Source of the DNA: Pseudoruegeria sp. SK021
GTDB taxonomy: Bacteria > Pseudomonadota > Alphaproteobacteria > Rhodobacterales > Rhodobacteraceae
Direction of reading: 5' to 3'
Assembly: GCF_002119405.1 (NCBI RefSeq)
Contig: NZ_MTBG01000029.1
Location: forward strand, 1-43,598
DNA: 43,598 nt
Under the pieces are notes generated by a model. That model was not told the origin of the DNA, ran no database searches, and saw nothing but the letters and a program-made list of their open reading frames with translations. The position numbers and the translations under genes are program-made. Positions 16,093-23,782 of this stretch are shown here, in pieces (the first letter of the stretch is position 1; every line of letters starts with the position of its first letter).

Positions 16093-16848
16093 ATGCGACA
16101 ATCCCTTGGCGAAAGCCGGTCACGCTATGCCCGCGATCATGCCCTCGTAAGCCCGGATAGCCACGAACGCACAACGCTGCCCCATTGGTCCGGCGCAGAG
16201 ACGATCTTTCTGATCACACCGCAGGCCGGGGCGCGTTTTTCGTTGTTTCTGGTCACATCGACAGGCGGGCTGTCTGCGGACGAACCGCCCCACCACGCCG
16301 AACGGGTTGTGCTGGTGCGCAGCGGTCGGATTGACCTGACGGTCGACGGTCAGTCGCATACCTTGGATGCGGACGGTTACGCCTATCTCCCCGCTGGTGT
16401 CCCGCACCAATTGCGCGCGTCAGCAGAGGCGAACTTGATCGTTCTAGAGCGGCCCTATCGCCCGGCCCCGACCGGTGGCACGCCGAAAGTTGTGGTGTCG
16501 TCCATATCCAAACTGCCAAAGACCGCCATGAAAGGCGATGAACGCTTACAACTGCAAAAACTCCTGCCGGGCGGTCCAGAGTTCGACATGGAACTCAACA
16601 TCATGGATTTCGCTCCGGGCGCCTCGCTGCCCTACGTCGAAACCCATTTTATGGAGCATGGCCTTGTCATGCTGAACGGTGGCGGAATCTACCGGTTGGG
16701 CGATCAGTGGTATTCGGTTGAAGCCGATGATGCCATTTGGATGGGGCCGTTTTGCCCGCAATGGTTCGGCGCGATCGGTCGCGAAAATGCGCGATATTTG
16801 ATCTACAAAAACTGGAACCGTGATCCGCTGGACGGCGGGTCAGCGTAA
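16093..16848 (+). CDS. Bicupin of the (S)-ureidoglycine aminohydrolase (AllE) family, 251 aa
   Basis: This is a two-cupin metalloenzyme. The N-terminal cupin contains EPPHHAERVVLVRSGRIDL, and the C-terminal cupin contains YVETHFMEHGLVMLNGGGIY with the metal-binding Glu, His and Glu. That is followed by GDQWYSVEADDAIWMGPFCP and QWFGAIG, which are near-signature for AllE. The family releases ammonia from ureidoglycine to give ureidoglycolate and CO2-linked products in allantoin breakdown. No allantoicase or ureidoglycolate genes are nearby, so a related amine-releasing or isomerising step on the product of the oxidase/DapA-like pair is plausible. It converges on and overlaps the gntR gene by 9 bp. 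Confidence 0.82.
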   Translation: MRQSLGESRSRYARDHALVSPDSHERTTLPHWSGAETIFLITPQAGARFSLFLVTSTGGLSADEPPHHAERVVLVRSGRIDLTVDGQSHTLDADGYAYLPAGVPHQLRASAEANLIVLERPYRPAPTGGTPKVVVSSISKLPKTAMKGDERLQLQKLLPGGPEFDMELNIMDFAPGASLPYVETHFMEHGLVMLNGGGIYRLGDQWYSVEADDAIWMGPFCPQWFGAIGRENARYLIYKNWNRDPLDGGSA

Positions 16849-17490
16849 CAGTTTTAGAGAATAGGTCATCAGGCTTCGAAGATGCGTCCTGACCGCCTTG
16901 CGCGCGAGGGACGCATCATTTGCTTCCAAGGCATCCAGAATAGCATCGTGCTCTTCGAAATCCGCCTCGACCCGGGCTTCAAGTCCGGCGATTTCGAACA
17001 GCCGCGTTGTGACGCGAAGCGTTTCGATGATTCCGAACATCACGTCGTTGCCGTCTGAATTGCCGTATAACTGATGCACCGTATCATCGGACTGCCAATG
17101 GGCGTCAGTTTGAACACGGGGCAGACGCCGCAGGTCTGCGATCTCGTCCCGCGCGGCCTGAATTGCGGCGCGGTCCAACCGGCCCACTGCGTTGGCGGCG
17201 GCTTCGGGCTCCAACAGATAGCGCACTTTCAAACTTCGGAGGTATTCCGTCATCTCGACGCGACGCACCAAATAGGATCGCCCCGAGGACCGGGAAATCA
17301 TGCCCTGCCCCTCCAGTCGCTGCAGCGCCTCGCGCAAGGGCGTGCGCGAGATCCCCAGTTTTTCAGCCAGTCGCTGTTCCAGAATCGTCTCACCGCCCCG
17401 AAGCTCTCGTTTTTGGATCAACTCGGTGATCTGGCGGTGGGCACGATCCGAAAGAGCGCCGGCAGGTTTGGAATCTTTTTGAATAGGCAT
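16840..17490 (-). CDS. GntR family transcriptional regulator, FCD (FadR/VanR) type, 216 aa
   Basis: It has an N-terminal winged helix (ITELIQKRELRGGETILEQR then AEKLGISRTPLREALQRLEG, about residues 20-65) and a C-terminal all-helical FCD ligand domain. The metal-binding pattern there is visible as D...H in SDDTVHQLYG and two later His in EEHDAILDAL and VRTHLRSLM. Such regulators usually repress a nearby catabolic operon and respond to its substrate. The gene lies 18 bp after the hydantoinase remnant and is probably co-transcribed with it. It likely acts on the palindromes at 12223-12234 and 17909-17920. Its 3' end overlaps the convergent bicupin gene. Confidence 0.88.
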   Translation of the reverse strand: MPIQKDSKPAGALSDRAHRQITELIQKRELRGGETILEQRLAEKLGISRTPLREALQRLEGQGMISRSSGRSYLVRRVEMTEYLRSLKVRYLLEPEAAANAVGRLDRAAIQAARDEIADLRRLPRVQTDAHWQSDDTVHQLYGNSDGNDVMFGIIETLRVTTRLFEIAGLEARVEADFEEHDAILDALEANDASLARKAVRTHLRSLMTYSLKLLR

Positions 17491-17508
17491 CGCTTAAAAA
17501 TGTCTTCC

Positions 17509-17886
17509 TTAGACGCGCCGGATATAGGCGTCAGCAGGCCCAGCGGCCTTGTGCACCCCGTCGCGGATCACAATATTACGTCGGAGATTATTGCTGACGG
17601 GCCAGCCTTTAATCTCCAGTCCCTCGTAAGGGGAATAGTCGGCGCCGTCACGAAGATTGGCATCGTGAATCTTCTCAGTCTTGTCATCTTTGGTGAGATC
17701 GGTGACCAGCGCCGCAATCGTTCCATCGCAGAGACATAAATCGCAGACGACGCTGTCAGAGGCCGTCACAATCGTACCACCCTCAACGACCGGATCGACC
17801 TCTTGCACGTTGAAAACCCTTCTAACTGTAGTGGCACCGCCGAGACGTAATCGGGCCGCGGCTCTGGCAGGAACACTATGGCTCAT
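17509..17886 (-). pseudogene. Dihydropyrimidinase/D-hydantoinase remnant with large internal deletion, 125 aa frame
   Basis: The N-terminal part reads VVEGGTIVTASDSVVCDLCL followed by DGTIAALVTDL, the opening beta-sandwich of D-hydantoinases. The frame then jumps from an IHDANL segment to LRDGADYSPYEGLEIKGWPV and VIRDGVHKAAGPADAYIRR, which is the extreme C-terminus of the same family. About 350 residues with all metal ligands (HxH, carbamylated Lys, His, Asp) are missing, so the product cannot be a hydantoinase. The deletion is in frame, and the leftover may still be translated ahead of gntR. It shows that the locus once handled a hydantoin or dihydropyrimidine. Confidence 0.8.
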
Positions 17887-17908
17887 GGCATCAAATACCT
17901 AAAGACAG

Positions 17909-17920
17909 CTTGCATACAAA
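17909..17920 (-). promoter_or_regulatory. Second candidate GntR operator, upstream of hydantoinase remnant and gntR
   Basis: CTTGCATACAAA matches the perfect palindrome TTTGTATACAAA at 12223-12234 in 10 of 12 positions, with the half-site ATACAAA intact. It sits 23 bp before the ATG of the remnant that leads into gntR, as expected for autoregulation. Confidence 0.5.
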
Positions 17921-18316
17921 ATGCGTGCATTCGCAACCCGCCTGAGACCGCATATCGTTAAGTAGGAAGGGCTCTGCGGTGAATGTCCGACGTGGACGAG
18001 ATCGCGCTTCCCCCAAACAGTGCTAGGCCGCGAAGGGTTGCGCCAAAGCACTGGTCGACAAAAGCAACGGACAGATCAGAGGTCGGGTTCGTCGGCGCAG
18101 GTTAAAGCGTCTTCCGCGAGAACCTTGCAATAGCGGGACGAACCATACGGGTTCCAAGGGCTTTCTTCAGCAATTCGTCTCCGACATGCTGCGTTCACCA
18201 CACACCGTCCTCCGGTGCCGGCTTTCGTCTTCGACGGTTGTAGTCCGACCAATCATGGGCGCACCCATCCGGTCATATTTCTGCCGCTATTTAGGAAAGC
18301 AGGCGGCGCGGGCACA
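17921..18316. other. Intergenic stretch, no gene recognised
   Basis: About 400 bp between the hydantoinase promoter and the sulfatase end. On the minus strand a short frame reads ELLKKALGTRMVRPAIARF before a stop, which looks coding in style, but I cannot assign it. It may be the tail of a decayed gene. No terminator with a T-run was seen after the sulfatase gene. Confidence 0.4.
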
Positions 18317-19747
18317 TTAAACCGGCGCCGGCGTGAAGGGGATATCACTGGCCCCGGCAATAACGGATCGCCCCCCATTGGCGGCGATCACCTCGGCTTG
18401 CGCGGCAAATGCCTGCGCGTTCACCGTATCCGGATCGCAGACTTGACGCAAACAGGCGGCAAGGTCGGATCGAACCACCGCATAATTCGGGTCGGTGCCA
18501 AGGTCGCACTCTTCATTCGGGTCGGTGTCCAAATTGAACAGCTGTGGCTGCGTGCCGACATATTCGACGTATTTCCACGGCCCCTTCCGCAGCGCGAACA
18601 CGCCGCAATTGGACCCAATGGCATGGTATTCCGCGAAAACGGCACGGTCCTGCGCGCCGTTGGCCAAATCGATCAATGACGCACCGGGCAGGCTGGTTGC
18701 CGTGGCAACGCCGGTGGCAGCAAGGGCCGTCGGCGCGATATCAATCAGCGACACCGGGCAATCGGACACCTTGCCCTCTGGCACGCCCTGACCGGCGATG
18801 ATCATCGGCACACCTAGGGAATCCTCATACATCACCGATTTGCCCCACAACTGGCGGTTGCCCAGATTGTCGCCATGGTCCGACGTGTAAATGACCCGGG
18901 TCGAACCCGACAGTCCAGTATCCTCAAGGGCGGTCAGAACCTGACCGATCAGGCGATCCAGACAAGTGATCATCCCCATATAGGCCCGCAGAGCAACGGC
19001 GCGTTGGGCATCGTCAAAGTGACGATCGTAATTCATTTGGGTGCGCGTCCAGTTTAGGGCCGGATGATCCGGCGACGGGCTGGTCAGCCCTTCGCGCAGT
19101 TGGTCCAACCCGTAATCGGCATACAGATCGTAATCCGCTTGTGGCGCGATCATCGGGAAATGCGGCATCACAAAGCTGAGGAACAACGCAAATCGCCGGC
19201 CTTCAGGATCTGCGCCGCGCCGTTTCAGCCACTCGGTGGCAGTGTCGGCGATGCGGTGATCGTACCGGCCATAGCTGCTGTCACCGGGACCCGCCGTGAC
19301 GGCTATGTCATCCAGACCGGCCTTCGGCAACGGATCGGACCGGAACAAGCCTTTCAGATCGCCCTTGCCGTCCACCACATGCAGCGGGATCAACTCTTCG
19401 GTAAAGCCATAGTCGTCGTCGCCCCGATAATGCAGCTTGCCAATCGACACCACATCGACCCCAGCGTCCCGCAGCATATGGTGCCAACTTGGCTCTGCCC
19501 CCGTGTACGGGGTTGCATTGTCCCAACACCCGATCTGATGCGGATAGAGGCCCGTTGCCAGCGATCCACGCGACGGGACGCAAATCGGGCTATTGCAGTA
19601 AGCGTTGGTAAAGCGGGTCCCACGCGCCGCAAGGGCGTCAAGGTTCGGGGTCTGCACCAGCCTGTGCCCGTAGCATCCCGAGACCTTACGGTTGTGTTCG
19701 TCCGAGAGAATAAACAGCAGGTTCTGCGGCGTGTGACGGTTGGTCAT
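18317..19747 (-). CDS. Sulfatase (formylglycine type), 476 aa
   Basis: This is an alkaline-phosphatase-fold sulfuric ester hydrolase. The modification motif ICVPSRGSLATG puts the formylglycine precursor at C56 with R60. Other active-site residues are present: D16-E17-H18 (LSDEHNR), K104 and H106 (GKLHYRG), H196 (VMPHFPM), D290-H291 (TSDHGDNLG) and K303. There is no signal peptide, so it works in the cytoplasm on an imported substrate, and it requires a formylglycine-generating enzyme encoded elsewhere. Length and motifs resemble choline-sulfatase or phosphonate-monoesterase relatives. The exact ester is unknown. It is the last gene of the minus-strand sulfatase operon. A ribosome site AAAGGAAA precedes the ATG. 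Confidence 0.88.
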   Translation of the reverse strand: MTNRHTPQNLLFILSDEHNRKVSGCYGHRLVQTPNLDALAARGTRFTNAYCNSPICVPSRGSLATGLYPHQIGCWDNATPYTGAEPSWHHMLRDAGVDVVSIGKLHYRGDDDYGFTEELIPLHVVDGKGDLKGLFRSDPLPKAGLDDIAVTAGPGDSSYGRYDHRIADTATEWLKRRGADPEGRRFALFLSFVMPHFPMIAPQADYDLYADYGLDQLREGLTSPSPDHPALNWTRTQMNYDRHFDDAQRAVALRAYMGMITCLDRLIGQVLTALEDTGLSGSTRVIYTSDHGDNLGNRQLWGKSVMYEDSLGVPMIIAGQGVPEGKVSDCPVSLIDIAPTALAATGVATATSLPGASLIDLANGAQDRAVFAEYHAIGSNCGVFALRKGPWKYVEYVGTQPQLFNLDTDPNEECDLGTDPNYAVVRSDLAACLRQVCDPDTVNAQAFAAQAEVIAANGGRSVIAGASDIPFTPAPV

Positions 19748-19905
19748 GGAGAATTTCCTTTGGGGTCCATCGTGTCAGACGACATGGCCCGGTCTGGGAT
19801 CAAGGTTTGCCTGCGTGCGGAACTAAAACAGGGTCATCGCGCTGTCGGCCCATTCAACGCGGCCCAACAGCGTTGACAAAAGCGACATCCCCACCCTCAG
19901 GTGGA

Positions 19906-21063
19906 TCACCAATTTGTCACGGACCCGTCCGCGCGCGTCAGATGCGGGCATTCGATCGGGTCGGCCCCATCGGCGGCACGGATCGCGTCCTCGTCGACGA
20001 CGATGCCCAACCCCGGTGCTTCGGTGACGATATAATTCGCCCCTTGCAGGTCAACCTGCCCCGGAAACAACTTGGGGCAGTGAAACCCAAGCGCCTCAGT
20101 TGGGGCCTGCCGGGTTTCCACCCAGCTCAGGTTCGGCACAGCCATGGCCAAATGCGCCGTCGCCGCCGTACAGACCGGCCCCAATGGGTTATGCGGCATC
20201 AGGTCCACATAGTGCAGCTCGCACCAGCCCGCGATTTTCATCGCTTCGGTGAAGCCGCCGATATTGCAAATATCTAGCCGCATATACTGCGTCAGCCCCT
20301 GTTCAACATAGGGGGCCGCCTGCCATTTTGAGGCAAATTCTTCGCCGACGGCAAAGGGAATATCGGTCATGCCGCGCAAGGCCTTATAGGCCGACGGGTC
20401 TTCGCAGCGGATCGGTTCTTCAAGGAAGTCCAGCGTGCCGGGAGGCAACATATTACAGAAGCTGGCGGTCTCTGCCACCGACAGACGATGATGATAGTCG
20501 ATCCCCAGAACCGGTTCGGGGCCGATTTCGGCCCGCAATGCGATCAAGGTCTGGGCGGTGCGGGCAATCGACATCCGCGGCGAAAACACCCCATGTGACT
20601 CTTCATAGCTGGGCACAACCCGGACACAGTCCCAACCCGCCGCAATCAGGGATTGGACCTCGGCCAAGGAGTCGTCGATGGTCGCGCCGGGCGCGCTGGC
20701 GAAGCTTGGCACATGGTCACGATGGCGCCCGCCCAAAAGTTGATAGACCGGCACCCCCAACGATTGGCCAAGGATGTCATGCAGCGCGATATCCAACGCC
20801 GATTGCGCCGCCGTCAGAACCCGGCCGCCTTCGAAATACTGGCTGCGATAAAGCTCTTGCCAGATGCGCCCGATCCGGCGGGAATCTTGTCCGATCAGGA
20901 CCTTGGAGAAACAGTCAATCGCCGCGGCCACCGCAGTTTCACGCGACGACAGGCCGGATTCGCCCCACCCCACCACGCCATCTTCGGTCTGGACCCGCAC
21001 CAACATTTGGTTGCGCGTGCCGACGCGGATGACGAATGTTTCGATGCCTTCAATGCGGCTCAT
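19906..21063 (-). CDS. Enolase-superfamily sugar-acid dehydratase, galactonate-dehydratase-like, 385 aa
   Basis: This belongs to the mandelate racemase/muconate lactonising group. The N-terminal capping domain (residues 1-115, with GVVGWGESGLSSRET) is followed by the barrel. Ligands are D189 within GIDYHHRLS, E215/E216 (FLEEPIR) and E241/E242 (VGEEFASKW). H191 and H291 (PHNPLGPVCTAA) correspond to the acid-base His residues of D-galactonate dehydratase. It likely dehydrates an aldonic or uronic acid to a 2-keto-3-deoxy acid. The ATG at 21063 is preferred because AGGAAAT precedes it. A longer frame to 21117 has an unrelated N-terminus. It lies between two sulfatase genes, which suggests it acts on the desulfated sugar acid. 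Confidence 0.85.
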   Translation of the reverse strand: MSRIEGIETFVIRVGTRNQMLVRVQTEDGVVGWGESGLSSRETAVAAAIDCFSKVLIGQDSRRIGRIWQELYRSQYFEGGRVLTAAQSALDIALHDILGQSLGVPVYQLLGGRHRDHVPSFASAPGATIDDSLAEVQSLIAAGWDCVRVVPSYEESHGVFSPRMSIARTAQTLIALRAEIGPEPVLGIDYHHRLSVAETASFCNMLPPGTLDFLEEPIRCEDPSAYKALRGMTDIPFAVGEEFASKWQAAPYVEQGLTQYMRLDICNIGGFTEAMKIAGWCELHYVDLMPHNPLGPVCTAATAHLAMAVPNLSWVETRQAPTEALGFHCPKLFPGQVDLQGANYIVTEAPGLGIVVDEDAIRAADGADPIECPHLTRADGSVTNW

Positions 21064-21110
21064 GTTAATTTCCTGTATAGAGTGGTCAGAGTGTGTCAGG
21101 CACGCCCAAG

Positions 21111-21150
21111 GTGCCACCGAGACAACCGTTTCTCGGGGTCACACTGGCAC
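21111..21150 (-). promoter_or_regulatory. Nested stem-loop between sulfatase and dehydratase genes
   Basis: An outer stem GTGCCA (21111-21116) pairs with TGGCAC (21145-21150), and an inner stem CCGAGA (21117-21122) pairs with TCTCGG (21131-21136) around an 8-nt loop. An 8-nt bulge lies on one side. It could act as a weak terminator or an mRNA processing site within the operon. Confidence 0.4.
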
Positions 21151-21175
21151 GTCTTCGTCGTGAAAAAGGTCCGCG

Positions 21176-22468
21176 TTAAGCGAATGCTTCGACAGATGTC
21201 TCGGACCGAGACACATTGGGGGCCGTTTGATTTGCCTGCACGATTTGCAGTCCCATGTGATCGGACAGGGCAGTGGCCTCTGCCTCCAGACACGCCACAA
21301 GATCACTGAATATATCCGGATGTTCTGAGCCCCCTGCCCCAGCCATCAGGTTCAACCGCTCTTCAGGATCGGTCGTCAGATCGAATAGCCGTGGGTTCAC
21401 GCCACCCTCGGAGAGGATCAGTTTATGTGTGCGCGTTCTGAGGCCGCGTTCGTGCAGGCGCGGGCTCAGCTCGGCATCGCTTGTGGTCAGAACATCGTAG
21501 GTTTCATTTTCGATATAATAGCAATCGCGCCAATCCTGTGCTGTCCCTTCCAGAAGGCCACGAATGCTGCGACCTTGCAAATGATCGGGGGCCTCGACAC
21601 CCGCATAGTCCAGAACCGTCGGCATCAGATCCTGAATGCCGATGAACGCATCGCAGGTTTCGCCCGATGGAATCCCCGGCCCTGAAATGACGAAAGGCAC
21701 ATGGACGCTTTCTTCGGTGCACATGAATTTGCTGGTCGTGCCGTCGCGCAAGTGAAAGTTTTCGCCGTGATCCGAGTAATAGATGACGATGGTATTCTCC
21801 AACTCTCCGCATTCCTCAAGCGCTGCGAACACCCGGCCAACACAGCGGTCCAAGGCCGTGACCGAACCGTAATAGCCCGGAAACGGCACCTTCATGCGGC
21901 GATAGTGATCCATCGTATCCAGCGGGGACGAGAACGGATCATGGGGCGGATACCACGACATGACCGAGAAGAACGATGTCTCCCGATCACGGGTACGGAT
22001 CCAGTCGATCATGTCATCGGTGTCCCGGTCCGGCACCCATGTCCCGCCTTGCATGTTCTGCTTGCTATCAACCCAATGGCCGCCCCACGAGTTGAAGGCG
22101 TTGAACACATCGAACGGCCCCGGATTGCGGGTTCCCAGATGCCATTTGCCGTAATACGCGCATTGATAGCCGCCGGATTTCATCAACGAAAAGACTGATT
22201 GTTCCAAAAGGCCCGCGTCTGACAACAGGTCATCAACACCATAGGCATTGCGGATCACATTGTGGGTATGGGGATAGACTCCAGTCCACATCGATGTCCG
22301 CGCCGGTGTGCAGACCGGAAAGACGGTCCGGCACTCGGAAAACACCGTGCCTTGGCCCGCCATCCCTTCGAGATAAGGCGCATCGACGAAGTCGTTGCCA
22401 TAAAATGGCAATGTGTCGGCACGTTGTTGATCGCTGAACAACAGCAGAATATTCGGCCGCTTGCCCAT
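21176..22468 (-). CDS. Sulfatase (formylglycine type), 430 aa
   Basis: This is a second intact sulfatase of the operon. The motif PVCTPARTSMWTG gives the formylglycine precursor C53 and R57. D13 (FSDQQRAD), K108 and H110 (YGKWHLG), H176 (PPHDPF), D233-H234 (YSDHGEN) and K247 complete the catalytic and calcium site. The opening and the RLFDLTTDPEERLNL end place it with arylsulfatase/choline-sulfatase relatives. It has no signal peptide, so it is cytosolic. The ATG at 22468 with GGAG upstream is chosen over the TTG at 22480. It shares its layout with the next gene upstream, which is a degenerate paralogue. Confidence 0.88.
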   Translation of the reverse strand: MGKRPNILLLFSDQQRADTLPFYGNDFVDAPYLEGMAGQGTVFSECRTVFPVCTPARTSMWTGVYPHTHNVIRNAYGVDDLLSDAGLLEQSVFSLMKSGGYQCAYYGKWHLGTRNPGPFDVFNAFNSWGGHWVDSKQNMQGGTWVPDRDTDDMIDWIRTRDRETSFFSVMSWYPPHDPFSSPLDTMDHYRRMKVPFPGYYGSVTALDRCVGRVFAALEECGELENTIVIYYSDHGENFHLRDGTTSKFMCTEESVHVPFVISGPGIPSGETCDAFIGIQDLMPTVLDYAGVEAPDHLQGRSIRGLLEGTAQDWRDCYYIENETYDVLTTSDAELSPRLHERGLRTRTHKLILSEGGVNPRLFDLTTDPEERLNLMAGAGGSEHPDIFSDLVACLEAEATALSDHMGLQIVQANQTAPNVSRSETSVEAFA

Positions 22469-22510
22469 TTTCGTCTCCAATTCATTTTAGATTAACAGCA
22501 GAGGCTGGTC

Positions 22511-23710
22511 TCAGATCAACTCGCCTTGGGGTTGGGTCCCATAGGTGGCATCGGCGATGACCAGATCGGCCAGATGCTGACCCAAAGTGTCGCCCAAGTC
22601 GTGAGCGGACTCTTTCAGTTGTGCGGCCATGGCCACCACCCGATCTCGTCGGCTTGCGAATTGATCGACCAGCCCCTGCGGTGACGGGCTTGGCAGGTTG
22701 AACAGGTTGAACTCTTCCTCTGGGTCGATCCGCAGATCATACAGGCGGCATTCCCCACCATCGGCACTGAGGATCAGCTTATGCCGTCCGTCCCAAATTG
22801 CCCGCTGCGCCCAGTCGGGGAACACGGCAAACGGTGCGAGGCCGTCCTTAAAGGTGACGTCGATATGGCGACGGTAGATGTTGTGCAGATAGATGCGGTC
22901 GCGCCACTGCGCGTCATCAACCTCGCTCTGCAACAACGGCGTCAGATCACGTCCCTGAATTGCCGGAATGGCGGCACCTGCAAATCGTGCCAGTGTCGGG
23001 GCAAGGTCGTGCAGCCCGACCAGCGCATCACAAATCCGCCCCGCTTCAATCCGCCCCGGTGCCGAGATCAACAGCGGCACGCGGACGCTTTCATCGTGGC
23101 AACTGTTGGCATGATTAACGAAATCGCGATAGCGAAAGGTCTCACCGCTGAGCGACGTATAGGCCAGAACCGTTTGGTCCCGGCGACCGCTGTTATCCAA
23201 CGCGGCAATCATCTGCCCGACGGCGGCGTCATAGGCAGTGATCGCGGCAAAATAGCTGGCAAGCGGGACGCCATTGCCGCGATATGGCTTCAGGTGGTCA
23301 ACATGGATGTCATCGAAATCCCAGATCGACGGCATCTGGATCAGCACAGCCCGCGGTGCAGGGGTGGGTTTCTCAAGGATCTCGACGGCAGCCTGCGTTG
23401 TCTGGGCCAGCCCCCCATCCGGGACCACCTGCTCTAAGGCATAGCCAACGGCGACAAGGGCTTTGCCCAACGGACTGTCGTTGAAGGGCGGGATGCCGGC
23501 AGCGCCCTCGTCGGGATAGGTGCCGGACAACAGCGCGGCACCTGCCGGTCCGGCGTCGGGAAATACGGTTACGGCCCGGTCAAACCGTGCGCCAGCCGCT
23601 GCCAATCCATCCAGATGCGGCGTCTTGATAAGCGCGTTTCCAACACATTGCAGGAAGTCGCCCCGATGATGGTTTCCGACAATCAGGATTAAATCGGGTT
23701 GCTGACTCAT
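22511..23710 (-). CDS. Sulfatase-fold protein lacking all catalytic residues (probable pseudoenzyme), 399 aa
   Basis: The overall chain aligns with the neighbouring sulfatase from start (PDLILIVGNHHRGD) to end (RLYDLRIDPEEEFNLFNLPS), so the fold is clear. Yet the formylglycine motif CTPAR is replaced by AGPAG (A53, G57), the N-terminal DQ by NH (N13-H14), the DH of the SDHGE loop by LS (L187-S188), the Lys that contacts sulfate by A201, and the GKWH segment is gone. It therefore cannot hydrolyse sulfate esters by the known mechanism. The frame is intact, in operon with an active sulfatase and 72 bp from the transporter binding protein, so it is likely expressed. A role as binding partner, sensor or scaffold is inference. 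The ATG at 23710 gives the family N-terminus. Confidence 0.78.
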   Translation of the reverse strand: MSQQPDLILIVGNHHRGDFLQCVGNALIKTPHLDGLAAAGARFDRAVTVFPDAGPAGAALLSGTYPDEGAAGIPPFNDSPLGKALVAVGYALEQVVPDGGLAQTTQAAVEILEKPTPAPRAVLIQMPSIWDFDDIHVDHLKPYRGNGVPLASYFAAITAYDAAVGQMIAALDNSGRRDQTVLAYTSLSGETFRYRDFVNHANSCHDESVRVPLLISAPGRIEAGRICDALVGLHDLAPTLARFAGAAIPAIQGRDLTPLLQSEVDDAQWRDRIYLHNIYRRHIDVTFKDGLAPFAVFPDWAQRAIWDGRHKLILSADGGECRLYDLRIDPEEEFNLFNLPSPSPQGLVDQFASRRDRVVAMAAQLKESAHDLGDTLGQHLADLVIADATYGTQPQGELI

Positions 23711-23782
23711 GGGTCTCTCACTTTGAAAATTGGCGTGCACCGGTGCCGCCACACGTTGACAGCACCGGAAAATTGGGTGGGA

